A stretch of 64,000 bases of DNA, from assembly GCF_902859935.1 (NCBI RefSeq), contig NZ_CADIKI010000004.1:1-64000 (forward strand), written 5' to 3'. The stretch is from Paraburkholderia fynbosensis. Its GTDB lineage: Bacteria; Pseudomonadota; Gammaproteobacteria; Burkholderiales; Burkholderiaceae. Under the pieces are notes generated by a model, which worked only from the letters and a program-made list of their open reading frames with translations, had not been told where the DNA came from and searched no databases. The position numbers and the translations under genes are program-made. Positions 17,615 to 27,007 of this stretch are shown one piece after another. Numbering within the stretch: the stretch's first letter is position 1; every line of letters starts with the position of its first letter.

Positions 17615-18556
17615 TCAGACGACGGCGGCGGCTAGCGCCTCGCGCCGCGCGAGCGCGACGAGCGAAGCTACCGCGCAGGAGGCGAGCCGCGTCATCACCG
17701 AATCGGCGCGGCTCGTCAGAATGATCGGCACTTTCGCGCCGAGCACGATGCCGGCGGCGTCCGCGCCCGCGAGAAACGACAGGCTCTTGGCGAGCAGGTT
17801 GCCCGCTTCGAGATCCGGCACCACGAGGATGTTCGCGCGCCCCGCGACGGGCGACGCGATGCCCTTGATTATCGCGGCCTCGACGCTGATCGCGTTGTCG
17901 AGCGCGAGCGGGCCGTCGAGGATGCCGCCCGTGATCTGCTGCCGGTCGGCCATCTTGCACAGCGCGGCCGCGTCGAGGGTCGACGGCACTTTCGAGTTGA
18001 CGGTCTCCATCGCCGAGAGAATCGCGACGCGTGCCTCAGGAAAGCGCAGCGCGTAGGCCAGATCGATCGCGTTCTGCACGATGTCGCGCTTCTCGTCGAG
18101 CGTCGGCGAGATGTTGACGGCCGCGTCGGTGATGATGAGCGCGTCCTCGCGGCCTGGCACGTCCATCACGAAGCAATGGCTCACGCGGCGTTCGGTGCGC
18201 AGCCCGGTGCCGCGCGCAACCACTTCGGCCATCAGTTCGTCGGTGTGCAGCGAGCCCTTCATCAGCGCCTGTGCCAGGCCTTCGTGCACGAGTTGCACGG
18301 CGGCGGCCGCGGCGGCGTGGCTGTGCGGCGCATCGACGATCGGCAGATCGCCGAGATCGAGATGGCCTGCCTGCGCCGCGGCCATGATCTTCGCGCGTGG
18401 TCCGACGAGAATCGGTGCGATCAGCCCGAGCCGCGCCGCTTCGATGAGCGCCGACAGCGAATCGTGATCGACGGGATGCGCGACCGCCGTCGGCGTTGGC
18501 GGCAGCGTTGCGGCAAACGAGACGAGCCGTTCGTATTTCTCGCGCTTGTGTTCCAT
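17615..18556 (-). CDS. pta: Phosphate acetyltransferase (short, Pta/Ptb type)
   Basis: 313 residues, the length of the catalytic PTA/PTB domain alone. Landmarks: LMKGSLHTDELM, RRVSHCFVMDVPG, ITDAAVNISPTLDEKRDIVQNAIDLA and VVPDLEAGNLLAKSLSFLAGADAAG. Transfers acetyl from CoA to phosphate for the AckA step. The ATG at 18556 (MEHKREKYERL) has GAGGG upstream; the longer frame is not conserved-looking. Some homologues are fused to a MaoC hydratase domain; this one is not. A phosphate butyryltransferase activity cannot be excluded. Confidence 0.87.
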   Translation of the reverse strand: MEHKREKYERLVSFAATLPPTPTAVAHPVDHDSLSALIEAARLGLIAPILVGPRAKIMAAAQAGHLDLGDLPIVDAPHSHAAAAAAVQLVHEGLAQALMKGSLHTDELMAEVVARGTGLRTERRVSHCFVMDVPGREDALIITDAAVNISPTLDEKRDIVQNAIDLAYALRFPEARVAILSAMETVNSKVPSTLDAAALCKMADRQQITGGILDGPLALDNAISVEAAIIKGIASPVAGRANILVVPDLEAGNLLAKSLSFLAGADAAGIVLGAKVPIILTSRADSVMTRLASCAVASLVALARREALAAAVV

Positions 18557-18635
18557 GTGACGGACCCTCGATGCCTCAACGTGATGGGCACCCGGCGACG
18601 ATGCGGCGCCGGGCGAACAGACAATGACGCGCACG

Positions 18636-20906
18636 TTATTCGACCTTCTGACGAACCTCGCTACGCTGCATCGTTTTCGCTTTCTCCGCGGTCTTGAAAA
18701 TGGCCAGCACACGATCGAGGTCGGTGCGTTCCTGCTCATCGAGGACGAGTGTCGCGGAGAGCTGCTCGAGGTGATGCGCGGCGGAGCGTACTTGCGCCGA
18801 CGGCACGCCCTTCAGCATGCCGGGCAGCGCTTCGATCGCGGCGTCGCTGTCGAAGCGCAGCAACGCGGCCTGCTCGCGCACCACCGTTTTGAACGCCAGA
18901 ATCCCGCGATCGGAGAGCGTGCCGAGCAGCGCCCGCGCGAGGTTGAAGCGGCGCTCGTCGGCTTCGCCATGCGTGCGGCGCACGAACAGCAACGCGCGCA
19001 CGCTCGCTTCGATCAGACCGCCCGTCGTCATCGCCGCGCGCAGGCGCTGATGCTCGGCCACGATTGCCGCGTCGGGTTCCTGCGCCGCGTCCGGCTGCGA
19101 CACGGTGGCTTCTTCGTTGCTGCCCGCGGCGGGCAGGCCCGCCAGCGCCTGCAGCCAGGGCGCGCCGTAGATCGTCTCGAACGTCTGCTCGACCGCCGCG
19201 TCGCGCATGTCGCGGTAGTAATCGAGAGAGGCTTCGATCGCATTCGACATGAGCGTCTGCATCTGCCAGAACGGATTGTCGGCGGCGACGCTTTTGCGCT
19301 CCTGCTTCACGCTGTCGGCGAGATGAGCGACGCTCGACGCGAGCGGATTACGGTCGGACCAGGACTCGTAGGGCACGCGCAGCGGATGGAACCGGCTGGC
19401 CAGACCCGCGGACCACGGCGTCGTGCAGGCGTGCAGCCATGGCTGCACGAAGCTGCGGTACAGGTCGAGATTCAGGTTTGACACGTAAGCGGCCGTCGCG
19501 AAGCGGCGGTCGCTCGCCGGGTCGGGTTGCACGATCGCGCGCACGTCGTCGACGCTGCGCCGCGTGACGGCCAGCACATGCTCGCCTTCGACGAGTTCCG
19601 CGTGGAGCGTGGTGGCGGCTTTCCTGCCCATCTGCGCTTCATACACACCCGACGGAAGCAGATCGATCAGATCGATATTGCTGACGAACTCGTGATGCTC
19701 CTTGCGTCCCGTGCTGCTCGACACAAAAATGCCGAGGTGCCCGATGCTGTCGTGCGTGGCATACACGATCGTCTGGTCGTGGGCGAAAACATCGGCGTCG
19801 TCGCGATACAGGTCGGTGATCCAGCCGAGCGCTTGCGGCGGTGGCGTGATGTTGTCGCCGTAGGAGCAGAACACGACGATCGGCGAACGGATGTTGCGCA
19901 GATCGAGGCGAATCCCGTCCGACGTGACGATTTCGCCCTGAACGAGCCGGTTGCCGACGAACAGGTTATCGACGATGTACTGCATTTCCGCCGCGTTCAG
20001 GAATACATGGCCGCCCCAGTACTTCTCGAAGCCGAGATAGCGCTGCGCTTCGCTGTCGACGTTCGCGTAGAGGTTGTACTGCTTGTGCCACAGCGTGTTG
20101 GCCGGATTCATGTTCTCGAAGTTCTGCACGAGCCACGCACCATCGAAGCGGCCGGCGCCGAGGTCGCCGGTCAGCGCGGTGAGCCATGAACCGCCGAGCA
20201 GTCCGCCGGAATAGCGCATCGGATTCTTGCCGCGCCAGCCGGCCCAATACGACACCGGCGCGCCGGCGACGATGATCGGGCCGAACAGCTCAGGCCGCAT
20301 CGCGGCTGTCATCAGCACCTGCCAGCCGGCCTGGCAATTGCCGATCACGGCGGGCTTGCCGGGGCTGTCCGGGTGCAACTCGATGACTTTTTCGAGGAAC
20401 GTCGCTTCGGCGCGCATGACGTCTTCGACGGTCTGGCCCGGCACCGGGTCGGGCAGAAAGCCGACGAAGTAGCATGTGTGTCCGGCGCGCAGGGCGGCGC
20501 CGATCTCGCTTTCGCGCTTGAATCCGCCGATGCCCGGGCCGTGCCCCGCTCGCGGGTCGAAGACGACGAACGGGCGCAGGCGCCCTGGATCGCGCGCGCT
20601 GGCGGCGTCGCGCGCGGGCTTGAGGTCGTCGGGGGCGATGATGCGCACGAGGCCATAGTTGACGGGCCGCGCCAACGTTCTTCCGTCGACGATCAACTCG
20701 GCGGCGAAGTCGAGCACGTTGGGCGTATCGTCGAGCAGGTGCGCCTGATACTGGTTGCCGCGCTCGCGCAGCACGTCGGCGAACAGGACGCCGCGTTGCC
20801 AGGCGTCGATGGAGTACTCGACGGCGGCCTGCACGAGCGGCACGCCATAAGAAATGGGGGAAGCGCCAAAGTCAGGCGGGGCGGATTGCGGTTGTGGCTG
20901 GGTCAT
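18636..20906 (-). CDS. DUF3141 protein, PHA-synthase-like alpha/beta hydrolase
   Basis: 756 residues, cytoplasmic. The centre has the polyhydroxyalkanoate-synthase type nucleophile box G-x-C-x-G with C191 (VIGNCQAGWQVLM), followed by an acid motif SYGDNITPPPQAL and a histidine motif DSIGHLGIF, so the Cys-Asp-His triad of PhaC appears intact. The C-terminal 250 residues are helical (FWQMQTLMSNAIEASLDYYRDMRDA) and resemble phasin-like or PhaC N-terminal helices. First gene of an operon with pta, ackA and fabI. DUF3141 has no established reaction that I know of; a role in polyester or acyl-CoA turnover is inferred. ATG preceded by GGAGCG. Confidence 0.85.
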   Translation of the reverse strand: MTQPQPQSAPPDFGASPISYGVPLVQAAVEYSIDAWQRGVLFADVLRERGNQYQAHLLDDTPNVLDFAAELIVDGRTLARPVNYGLVRIIAPDDLKPARDAASARDPGRLRPFVVFDPRAGHGPGIGGFKRESEIGAALRAGHTCYFVGFLPDPVPGQTVEDVMRAEATFLEKVIELHPDSPGKPAVIGNCQAGWQVLMTAAMRPELFGPIIVAGAPVSYWAGWRGKNPMRYSGGLLGGSWLTALTGDLGAGRFDGAWLVQNFENMNPANTLWHKQYNLYANVDSEAQRYLGFEKYWGGHVFLNAAEMQYIVDNLFVGNRLVQGEIVTSDGIRLDLRNIRSPIVVFCSYGDNITPPPQALGWITDLYRDDADVFAHDQTIVYATHDSIGHLGIFVSSSTGRKEHHEFVSNIDLIDLLPSGVYEAQMGRKAATTLHAELVEGEHVLAVTRRSVDDVRAIVQPDPASDRRFATAAYVSNLNLDLYRSFVQPWLHACTTPWSAGLASRFHPLRVPYESWSDRNPLASSVAHLADSVKQERKSVAADNPFWQMQTLMSNAIEASLDYYRDMRDAAVEQTFETIYGAPWLQALAGLPAAGSNEEATVSQPDAAQEPDAAIVAEHQRLRAAMTTGGLIEASVRALLFVRRTHGEADERRFNLARALLGTLSDRGILAFKTVVREQAALLRFDSDAAIEALPGMLKGVPSAQVRSAAHHLEQLSATLVLDEQERTDLDRVLAIFKTAEKAKTMQRSEVRQKVE

Positions 20907-21591
20907 CGTCGCTCCGAATTCCCTCAGATAGTCGGCCCGGCCCTGTTGCATCCATGTGCGCGATATGACGCGGCTGGCGCGGAACTGGGCGAGACAGGGC
21001 GCGCCTTCAAAAGCGCGGTTTTCACCAGGATCAGCGATAAAACGGGCAGCGCAACGACGCCGCGCGCGAGCCTCGCCGTGGCGTGTCACAAGCGTGACAT
21101 GGACTCGCCACGGCGCGTGTTGCGCCGCACCAGCCAACCCAGTGTAGACGGTGAAGTTTCCACTGGCAAACCGTAAATGCCCAGCGAGTGCGTGCAGCGA
21201 GCGCGCTGTCGCGGTGCGTGCCGCGTCGCGTGGGCTTGGCGAGCCCGTTTTATGCGGAAACTGGCGGCAGCGTATTTGCACTTCGCCTGAAGCGATCCAC
21301 GAGAAAAGTCGAGGAAGGCTCGCGCGCGCCAGCGGACAGATTGCCTGTGCTGCCCGAACAGGACGAAGAACGCCCCTTGGGAGAAGCGCTCCCTTTTCAC
21401 CTGCGTTTTATTCTGGAAAGCAATCCGGTTAATGTCGGTCAACGTGTATTGGCCGAATGCCTGAAGGTATTCGGCGGAGTTGAGCGTTGCCCGAACGCCC
21501 CGCTGTAATAAACTCGTCGATAAAGGATTAGCGCGGCCATGTCCGGCAGGTGCTCTCATCGGCTCGAAGGATCAACGAAGGTTAAATACAC
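20907..21591. other. Long intergenic region between divergent genes
   Basis: 685 bp between the DUF3141 operon and the TPR gene. Short frames on both strands show no family signature. It must contain both promoters; I looked for an FNR/FixK-like TTGAT-N4-ATCAA site and did not see one. Confidence 0.5.
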
Positions 21592-22362
21592 ATGCCATAT
21601 TTCTTTGGAATCGGTCTTCACGTCATCGTCGCGATCTGCTTTGCGGTGCATGCGGTGCGCAGCCGGCAGGGTCTGTACTGGCTTTTCATTCTGTTCGCTT
21701 TCCCCATGCTGGGCAGCGTGGTCTATCTGTTCGCCATCTACCTGCCGAGCCTGCGCCAATCGCGCGGCGCGCGTGCGGCCACGCAAGCCATCACGCAGTT
21801 CGTCGATCCCAATCGCGCGGTGCGCGAGGCGCGCGCGCAATTCGACCGCGCGCCTACGGTCCAGCACCGTATGCGGCTCGCCGAAGCCCTGCTGGCAGTG
21901 GGTAACGCCAGCGAAGCGCTCGAGCACTATCAAGCCGCCGCGAACGGGCCGTTCGCCAACGACCCGGCGTTACTGCTCGGCCTGGGTCGCGCGCAGTTTG
22001 CGATGGGCGACTACACGGCGGCCGACGCGACGCTGGCAAGCCTGTTCGCGGCCAATCCGCAGGCCCGCAATCAAGGCGAGCCGGCGTTGCTGTATGCCCG
22101 CACGCTCGCCGCGCTGGGGTCGCCCGGAACACGTGCCGCCTTCGAACAGGCATTGATCTGCGCGAACGACGTGGCGCCGCGCTGTCTGTTCGCGGACTGG
22201 CTGGCGGCGCAGCCGGATGCGGCGGATCGTCAGCGAGCGGATCACCTGTACGCGGAAATCGTTCAGGACGCCAAACACTGGCCGCGCCACGCACGCGAGC
22301 ACAACCGCGAGTGGCTGCAGCGCGCACAAAGCGGGTTGGCGACGGCATCGACCCGCAGATGA
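21592..22362 (+). CDS. Membrane-anchored TPR-repeat protein
   Basis: 256 residues. Two hydrophobic segments at the N-terminus (about 2-20 and 28-50; YWLFILFAFPMLGSVVYLFAIY) resemble the PLDc_N-type membrane hairpin, followed by TPR-like helical pairs (about 88-225; LAEALLAVGNASEALEHYQAA, ALLLGLGRAQFAMGDYTAADATL). Likely a scaffold facing the cytoplasm or periplasm. No operon partner. Function unknown. Confidence 0.78.
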   Translation: MPYFFGIGLHVIVAICFAVHAVRSRQGLYWLFILFAFPMLGSVVYLFAIYLPSLRQSRGARAATQAITQFVDPNRAVREARAQFDRAPTVQHRMRLAEALLAVGNASEALEHYQAAANGPFANDPALLLGLGRAQFAMGDYTAADATLASLFAANPQARNQGEPALLYARTLAALGSPGTRAAFEQALICANDVAPRCLFADWLAAQPDAADRQRADHLYAEIVQDAKHWPRHAREHNREWLQRAQSGLATASTRR

Positions 22363-22442
22363 GCGGCTAGCGAACGGTTAAAGAGCGAGTCGCCGGACAG
22401 CGAGTTTCGGCTCGCGCTGGGTTTGTTCGCCTCACCACGCCT

Positions 22443-23348
22443 CTATGATCGGCGACGCGTCGCGCCTATTTTCTTCTTCATCGCCGCGATGAACTTTTCC
22501 GTGACCGGAGGCAGCGTGCGCCCGCGCTTCTTGATCAGTGTGATCGGCCGCACGAACGCCTGGTCGCCGATCGGCCTTGCGACCAGCCCTGGTTCGGCGA
22601 GCACTTCCCGCGCCGTGGCAGGCAGGATCGTCACACCCAGGCCGCCGCGCACCATCGCTACCGCAGTCATCATGTAGGTCGGCTCGCACGCGATCTCAGG
22701 CGCGTAGCCGCAGTTTTCAAACGCGGCATCGACAACCGCTCTGACGCTCGTCCCCTGTGCCGTCAGCACGAGCGGCACGCGGGCAAGCTCGTCGAGCTTC
22801 ACGCGCCGCCCGCGGGCCAGCGGATGCTCTTTCGGGCACACCACCACCAGGCGATCGACGCCGGCATGCAACACTTCGAATGCCGTGTCGGAGAGATCGC
22901 CGCCTGTCAATCCGATGTCGACCTCTTCGCTGCGCACCAATGCATTCACTCGGTCCGCCACGACGTCGCGAATGTAGAAGCGTGCGCGCGGCACCACCTG
23001 CTTCAGATCCTGGATCAGTTCGGGCAGCACGCTTGCGGCAAAGGTCGGCAGACACGCGAGTCTCACCGTACCGCTCGTCCCTTCACCGAGCGCGCGGGCG
23101 TCGCTCAATACATGCTCCATGTCCTGAAGCGACTTTTGCAGCACCGGCAAGAGTTCGCGCCCCGCCGGTGTCAGCGTGACGTTCCTGCTGTTGCGGTCCA
23201 GCAGCCGCACGCCAACCGTCTGCTCCAGACGCCGAATCTGCACGGTCAGCGCGGGCTGCGAGACATTCAGGCGCGTGGCGGCGCGCGTGAAGCTAGCCGC
23301 GTGCGCCACGGCGATGAACGCGCGAACATCGCGGAAGGTCAGATCCAT
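22443..23348 (-). CDS. LysR-family transcriptional regulator
   Basis: 301 residues. N-terminal winged helix (FRDVRAFIAVAHAASFTRAATRLNVSQPALTVQIRRLEQTVGVRLLDR) and a periplasmic-binding-protein-like effector domain (about 95-295). Divergent from a CitMHS transporter and an AtuA-type gene pair, which it probably activates with an organic acid as effector. The ATG at 23348 (MDLTFRDV) puts the helix-turn-helix in the normal place; a start 7 codons upstream is possible. Confidence 0.92.
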   Translation of the reverse strand: MDLTFRDVRAFIAVAHAASFTRAATRLNVSQPALTVQIRRLEQTVGVRLLDRNSRNVTLTPAGRELLPVLQKSLQDMEHVLSDARALGEGTSGTVRLACLPTFAASVLPELIQDLKQVVPRARFYIRDVVADRVNALVRSEEVDIGLTGGDLSDTAFEVLHAGVDRLVVVCPKEHPLARGRRVKLDELARVPLVLTAQGTSVRAVVDAAFENCGYAPEIACEPTYMMTAVAMVRGGLGVTILPATAREVLAEPGLVARPIGDQAFVRPITLIKKRGRTLPPVTEKFIAAMKKKIGATRRRS

Positions 23349-23446
23349 TACGTTTTGTGATCGTTGCAATCAAATCATTTCAATTGCTTTATTGTAGGCG
23401 CGAAATTACGCTGGGCCCACTAAAAGACAAATCTGGAGACAAGCTC
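23349..23446. promoter_or_regulatory. Divergent promoter region of LysR and the CitMHS operon
   Basis: 98 bp of unusually AT-rich sequence for this window, containing CAAT-TGCTTT-ATTG (about 23380-23395), a partial dyad of the kind LysR proteins bind. No firm -35/-10 assignment. Confidence 0.35.
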
Positions 23447-24751
23447 ATGCTTCCATTGCTGGGGCTGGCAACCATCGTCGTCCTGTTGGGGGCGATCCTT
23501 TCGAAACGCATGTCGCCGCTCGTCGCGCTCATCATCGTGCCTATTGCCGCTTCGCTGATCGGCGGGTTCGGCTTTCAGACGAGCAAATTCGTGATCGACG
23601 GATTGAAGAATCTGGCGCCGGTGGTCGGCATGTTCGTGTTCGCGATTCTGTATTTCGGCACCATTACCGACGCGGGCACGCTGGACCCGATCATCGACCG
23701 GATACTGCGCGCGGTAGGCACGAGACCGACGCGCATCGTGATGGGCACGACGCTGCTCGCGCTGCTGATTCATCTGGACGGCTCCGGCGCCGTGTGCTTT
23801 CTCGTGACGATTCCCGCGATGCTGCCGCTCTACGATCGCCTGAAAATGGATCGGCGCGTGCTTGCCGCCGCGGTTTCGATGGCGGCGGGCATCAACTTTC
23901 TGCCGTGGACCGGGCCGATGATCCGCGCATCGGCGTCGCTGCATCTGCCGATCTCGGCGCTGTTCAATCCGCTGATTCCCGTGCAGATCGTCGGACTCGT
24001 CTTTGTGTTCGGCATGGCGTTCTGGCTCGGCCGGCGCGAAGAAAAGCGTCTCGGGTATCGCCGCGCGGACGGCGCGGTGCCGATGCCGAGGCGCGAACTT
24101 ACACCGGAAGAACAGGCGCTGCGGCGGCCAAAGAATTTCTGGTTCAACATTGTCCTGACGCTGCTGGTGCTCGGCACGATGGTCGTGCTCGGCGAAAAGG
24201 TCCCGCCCGCGATCATGTTCATGGTGGGCCTGTGCATCGCGTTGATGGTGAACTATCCGAACGTGGAGATGCAGCGCAAGCGTATCGACGCACATGCGCG
24301 CGCCGCGCTCATGATGGCCGGCATTCTTCTCGCGGCGGGCGTATTCACCGGCATCATGCAGGGCAGCGGCATGCTCAAGGCAATGGCGCAGGCGGCTGTC
24401 GGCTTTGTCCCGCAGGCGATGGCGAGCCATATCCCTGTCGCGTTGGGCCTCGTGTCGATGCCGCTCAGTATGTTGTTCGATCCTGATTCTTTTTACTTCG
24501 GCGTACTACCGGTGGTGGCCGAAGTCGCGGGACAGCTCGGCGTGCCGGCGGTGCACGTCGGCCAGGCCGCGTTGCTCGGCCAGATGACCACGGGTTTTCC
24601 GGTGAGTCCGCTCACGCCTGCGACGTTTCTCGTCGTCGGGCTGTGCGGTATCGATCTCGCCGATCACCAGAAATTCAGCTTTCCATTGCTGTTCGGGGCG
24701 TCGATCGTCATGACCATCGCGTGCGTCGTGCTCGGCGTGTTTCCCCTTTGA
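23447..24751 (+). CDS. CitMHS-family citrate/organic acid:cation symporter
   Basis: 434 residues with about 11-12 hydrophobic segments. Family features include a conserved LDGSGAVCFLVTIPAMLPLYDRL segment and INFLPWTGPMIRASASL. CitMHS proteins import citrate complexed to Mg2+ or other divalent ions together with protons. The ATG at 23447 has GGAGA upstream. It leads an operon with two AtuA-type genes, so the imported acid is presumably their substrate; citrate itself is not proven. Confidence 0.87.
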   Translation: MLPLLGLATIVVLLGAILSKRMSPLVALIIVPIAASLIGGFGFQTSKFVIDGLKNLAPVVGMFVFAILYFGTITDAGTLDPIIDRILRAVGTRPTRIVMGTTLLALLIHLDGSGAVCFLVTIPAMLPLYDRLKMDRRVLAAAVSMAAGINFLPWTGPMIRASASLHLPISALFNPLIPVQIVGLVFVFGMAFWLGRREEKRLGYRRADGAVPMPRRELTPEEQALRRPKNFWFNIVLTLLVLGTMVVLGEKVPPAIMFMVGLCIALMVNYPNVEMQRKRIDAHARAALMMAGILLAAGVFTGIMQGSGMLKAMAQAAVGFVPQAMASHIPVALGLVSMPLSMLFDPDSFYFGVLPVVAEVAGQLGVPAVHVGQAALLGQMTTGFPVSPLTPATFLVVGLCGIDLADHQKFSFPLLFGASIVMTIACVVLGVFPL

Positions 24752-24776
24752 GTCCTTTTCGACAGGCGGTATCTGT

Positions 24777-26138
24777 ATGATGACAACTCAATACCCACGC
24801 CGCGTGCGCATCGGCGCAGGCGCGGGTTATTCAGGCGACCGGATCGAGCCCGCGGTCGAACTGGCCGAATCCGGCAAGCTCGACTACCTCGTGTTCGAAT
24901 GCCTTGCCGAGCGGACGATCGCGCTTGCCCAGCAGAGCCGCCGCAAAGACCCTGAACTTGGCTACGATCCGCTGCTGGAGGCGCGCATGAGGGCCGTGTT
25001 GCCGATCGCCGCGCGCAACGGCGTGCGCATCATTTCCAACATGGGCGCGGCGAATCCGCGAGCGGCCGCGCGCAAAACCGCGCAGATCGCGCGCGAACTC
25101 GGACTTGGCGGGCTGAAGATCGCCGCGGTCACCGGCGATGATGTGCTCGACGTCGTTCAGCGAGGTCATTTCAATTTCGAGGAGTCGGGGCAAAGCGTCG
25201 CGTCGCTCAACGATCGTATCGTTTCGGCGAACGCGTATCTCGGCGCCGCGCCGCTTGTCGCCGCGCTCGCGGCCGGCGCGGATATCGTGCTGACGGGGCG
25301 CGTGGCGGACCCGTCGCTTTTCACCGCGCCGCTGATCCACGAATTCGGCTGGAAGATGGACGACTGGAACACGCTGGGGCAAGCGACCGTCGTCGGGCAT
25401 TTGCTCGAATGCGCGGGGCAGGTGACGGGCGGCTATTTCGCCGACCCGGGCTTCAAGGACGTGCCGAATCTTGCCCGTCTCGGATTTCCGATTGGCGAGG
25501 TGAGCGAGGATGGTTCCGTCATCGTCACGAAAGTCGCGCAGGCGGGTGGTCGCGTGACCGAGGCGACCTGCAAGGAGCAACTGATCTATGAGATTCACGA
25601 CCCGGCGCGCTATCTGCAGCCCGATGTCGTGGCGGATTTCACCGGCGTTCGCGTAAGTGAGGAAGCGCCGGATCGTGTCCGCGTGACTGGCGGACGCGGC
25701 ACGCCGCGCACCGATACGCTCAAGGTTTCAGTGGCGTATACCGACGGATACATCGGAGAAGGACAGATTTCGTATGGCGGTCCGGGCGCTGTCGCGCGCG
25801 GCCGGCTCGCGCTCGACATCGTGCGTGAGCGGCTGCAACTGACCGGCGTCCAGACGAGTGAGTTGCGATTCGATCTGATCGGTGTGAACGCGTTGCATGG
25901 CGAGACCGCGGGCACAGCGGGCGGCACAGAGCCGAACGAAGTGCGCGCGCGCGTGACTGGGCGCACCGCGTCGGCCGAGGAAGCGCTGCGGATTGGCAAC
26001 GAAGTGGAAACACTCTATACGAATGGACCCGCAGGCGGCGGAGGCGTCAGCCGGTTGACGCGAGAAGTTCTCGCGGTTCAATCCGTATTGCTGCCACGCG
26101 TCGACGTCGATCCGGCATTCGAGTTTGTGGAGGCATGA
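24777..26138 (+). CDS. AtuA-family protein (DUF1446)
   Basis: 453 residues. N-terminus RRVRIGAGAGYSGDRIEPAVELAESGKLDYLVFECLAERT and SNMGAANPRAAARKT are characteristic of DUF1446, the AtuA family first linked to acyclic terpene use. ADIVLTGRVADPSLFTAPLIHEFGW is another conserved block. In many genomes the family is coupled to organic-acid transporters rather than terpene genes, as here. No biochemical activity is firmly known. Two adjacent ATGs at the start. The C-terminal AtuA domain is a separate gene directly downstream. Confidence 0.85.
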   Translation: MMTTQYPRRVRIGAGAGYSGDRIEPAVELAESGKLDYLVFECLAERTIALAQQSRRKDPELGYDPLLEARMRAVLPIAARNGVRIISNMGAANPRAAARKTAQIARELGLGGLKIAAVTGDDVLDVVQRGHFNFEESGQSVASLNDRIVSANAYLGAAPLVAALAAGADIVLTGRVADPSLFTAPLIHEFGWKMDDWNTLGQATVVGHLLECAGQVTGGYFADPGFKDVPNLARLGFPIGEVSEDGSVIVTKVAQAGGRVTEATCKEQLIYEIHDPARYLQPDVVADFTGVRVSEEAPDRVRVTGGRGTPRTDTLKVSVAYTDGYIGEGQISYGGPGAVARGRLALDIVRERLQLTGVQTSELRFDLIGVNALHGETAGTAGGTEPNEVRARVTGRTASAEEALRIGNEVETLYTNGPAGGGGVSRLTREVLAVQSVLLPRVDVDPAFEFVEA

Positions 26139-26139
26139 A

Positions 26140-26451
26140 ATGAAACTGCGAGAACTTGCCCATTCCAGAACGGGTGACAAGGGCAATACGTTGAACGTGT
26201 CGGTCATTTGTTACGACGCTAGCCACTATGAACATCTGCGGCGCCAGTTATCAGCGGATCGCGTGAAATCGCATTTGCGCGACGTGGTGCGTGGCGAGGT
26301 CGTGCGCTATGAATTGCCGCATCTCGCGGCATTCAATTTCGTACTGGGCGAGGCGCTTGGCGGCGGTGTCACGCGCTCGCTCGCGCTCGATGCGCATGGC
26401 AAGTCGTTGAGCTCGGCGTTGATGGCGCTGGATATTGCCGATTTGCCTTGA
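26140..26451 (+). CDS. AtuA C-terminal-domain-like small protein
   Basis: 103 residues. LRELAHSRTGDKGNTLNVSVI and the ending GGGVTRSLALDAHGKSLSSALM are the hallmarks of the C-terminal domain found fused in full-length AtuA proteins. Here it is a free polypeptide starting 1 base after the DUF1446 stop, with the GGAGG ribosome site inside the upstream gene. The two products most likely form one complex. Confidence 0.87.
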   Translation: MKLRELAHSRTGDKGNTLNVSVICYDASHYEHLRRQLSADRVKSHLRDVVRGEVVRYELPHLAAFNFVLGEALGGGVTRSLALDAHGKSLSSALMALDIADLP

Positions 26452-26730
26452 ATGAAACACGCGGCGCGCGGCGAAGGGCGATACTCGAACGCTTCTGTTC
26501 GCCGCGGCGTGGCGACTGTGCATCGACATACACCCACGCCGCCATGCCCAATGTGAGCACGACGCGGTCGCGCCGACAGGCGGCGACTTCGTAATCGTCC
26601 GCGCGTTGCAATTCTGCCGGGCGTGATGACGAAAACCGTGCCGCTCACCTTATCGCTTGGATTGCCGCTATAGGACACACAGGCCGCGCCTGCACAGTCC
26701 ATTCTGCATTGCGCCGGCCAGATTTATTCC

Positions 26731-26985
26731 CTACTCGACGATACCGATCAGATTGTCGATGTCTTCCTGAATGCGCATCTGTGCTTCGCGCACGGCGGCA
26801 TCAGGGGTATTGGCAACGAGTGGCAGCATCAATCCCGAACCCTTGAATTCAGCTTGATAATGCACCCATGCGGCATATGTGCAAACGCCGGAAGCCTTTT
26901 GCACGAGATTGACTGTGATGTCATAGGTGCGTTGCTTGCCGTGCCGGCGCGTATATTGAAAGCGGCTTAATACAGGTTTGTACAT
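26731..26985 (-). CDS. Small hypothetical protein (84 aa)
   Basis: Begins MYKPVLSRFQYTRRHGKQRTYDITVNL; mixed alpha/beta, soluble, ending in an acidic helix. GGGGA lies just before the ATG at 26985; the frame upstream of it is not used. Lies 22 bp downstream of another small gene on the same strand. Not assigned to a characterised family. Confidence 0.65.
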   Translation of the reverse strand: MYKPVLSRFQYTRRHGKQRTYDITVNLVQKASGVCTYAAWVHYQAEFKGSGLMLPLVANTPDAAVREAQMRIQEDIDNLIGIVE

Positions 26986-27007
26986 GGCATCCCCCTTTGC
27001 CTGCGCT

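Noticed and set aside
21086..21559. 157-codon minus-strand frame and overlapping plus-strand frames upstream of the TPR gene
   Set aside because: No recognisable domain, no good ribosome site, competing frames on both strands; treated as intergenic.
20907..21591. Possible FNR/FixK site controlling the DUF3141 operon
   Set aside because: No TTGAT-N4-ATCAA or close variant found in the interval.
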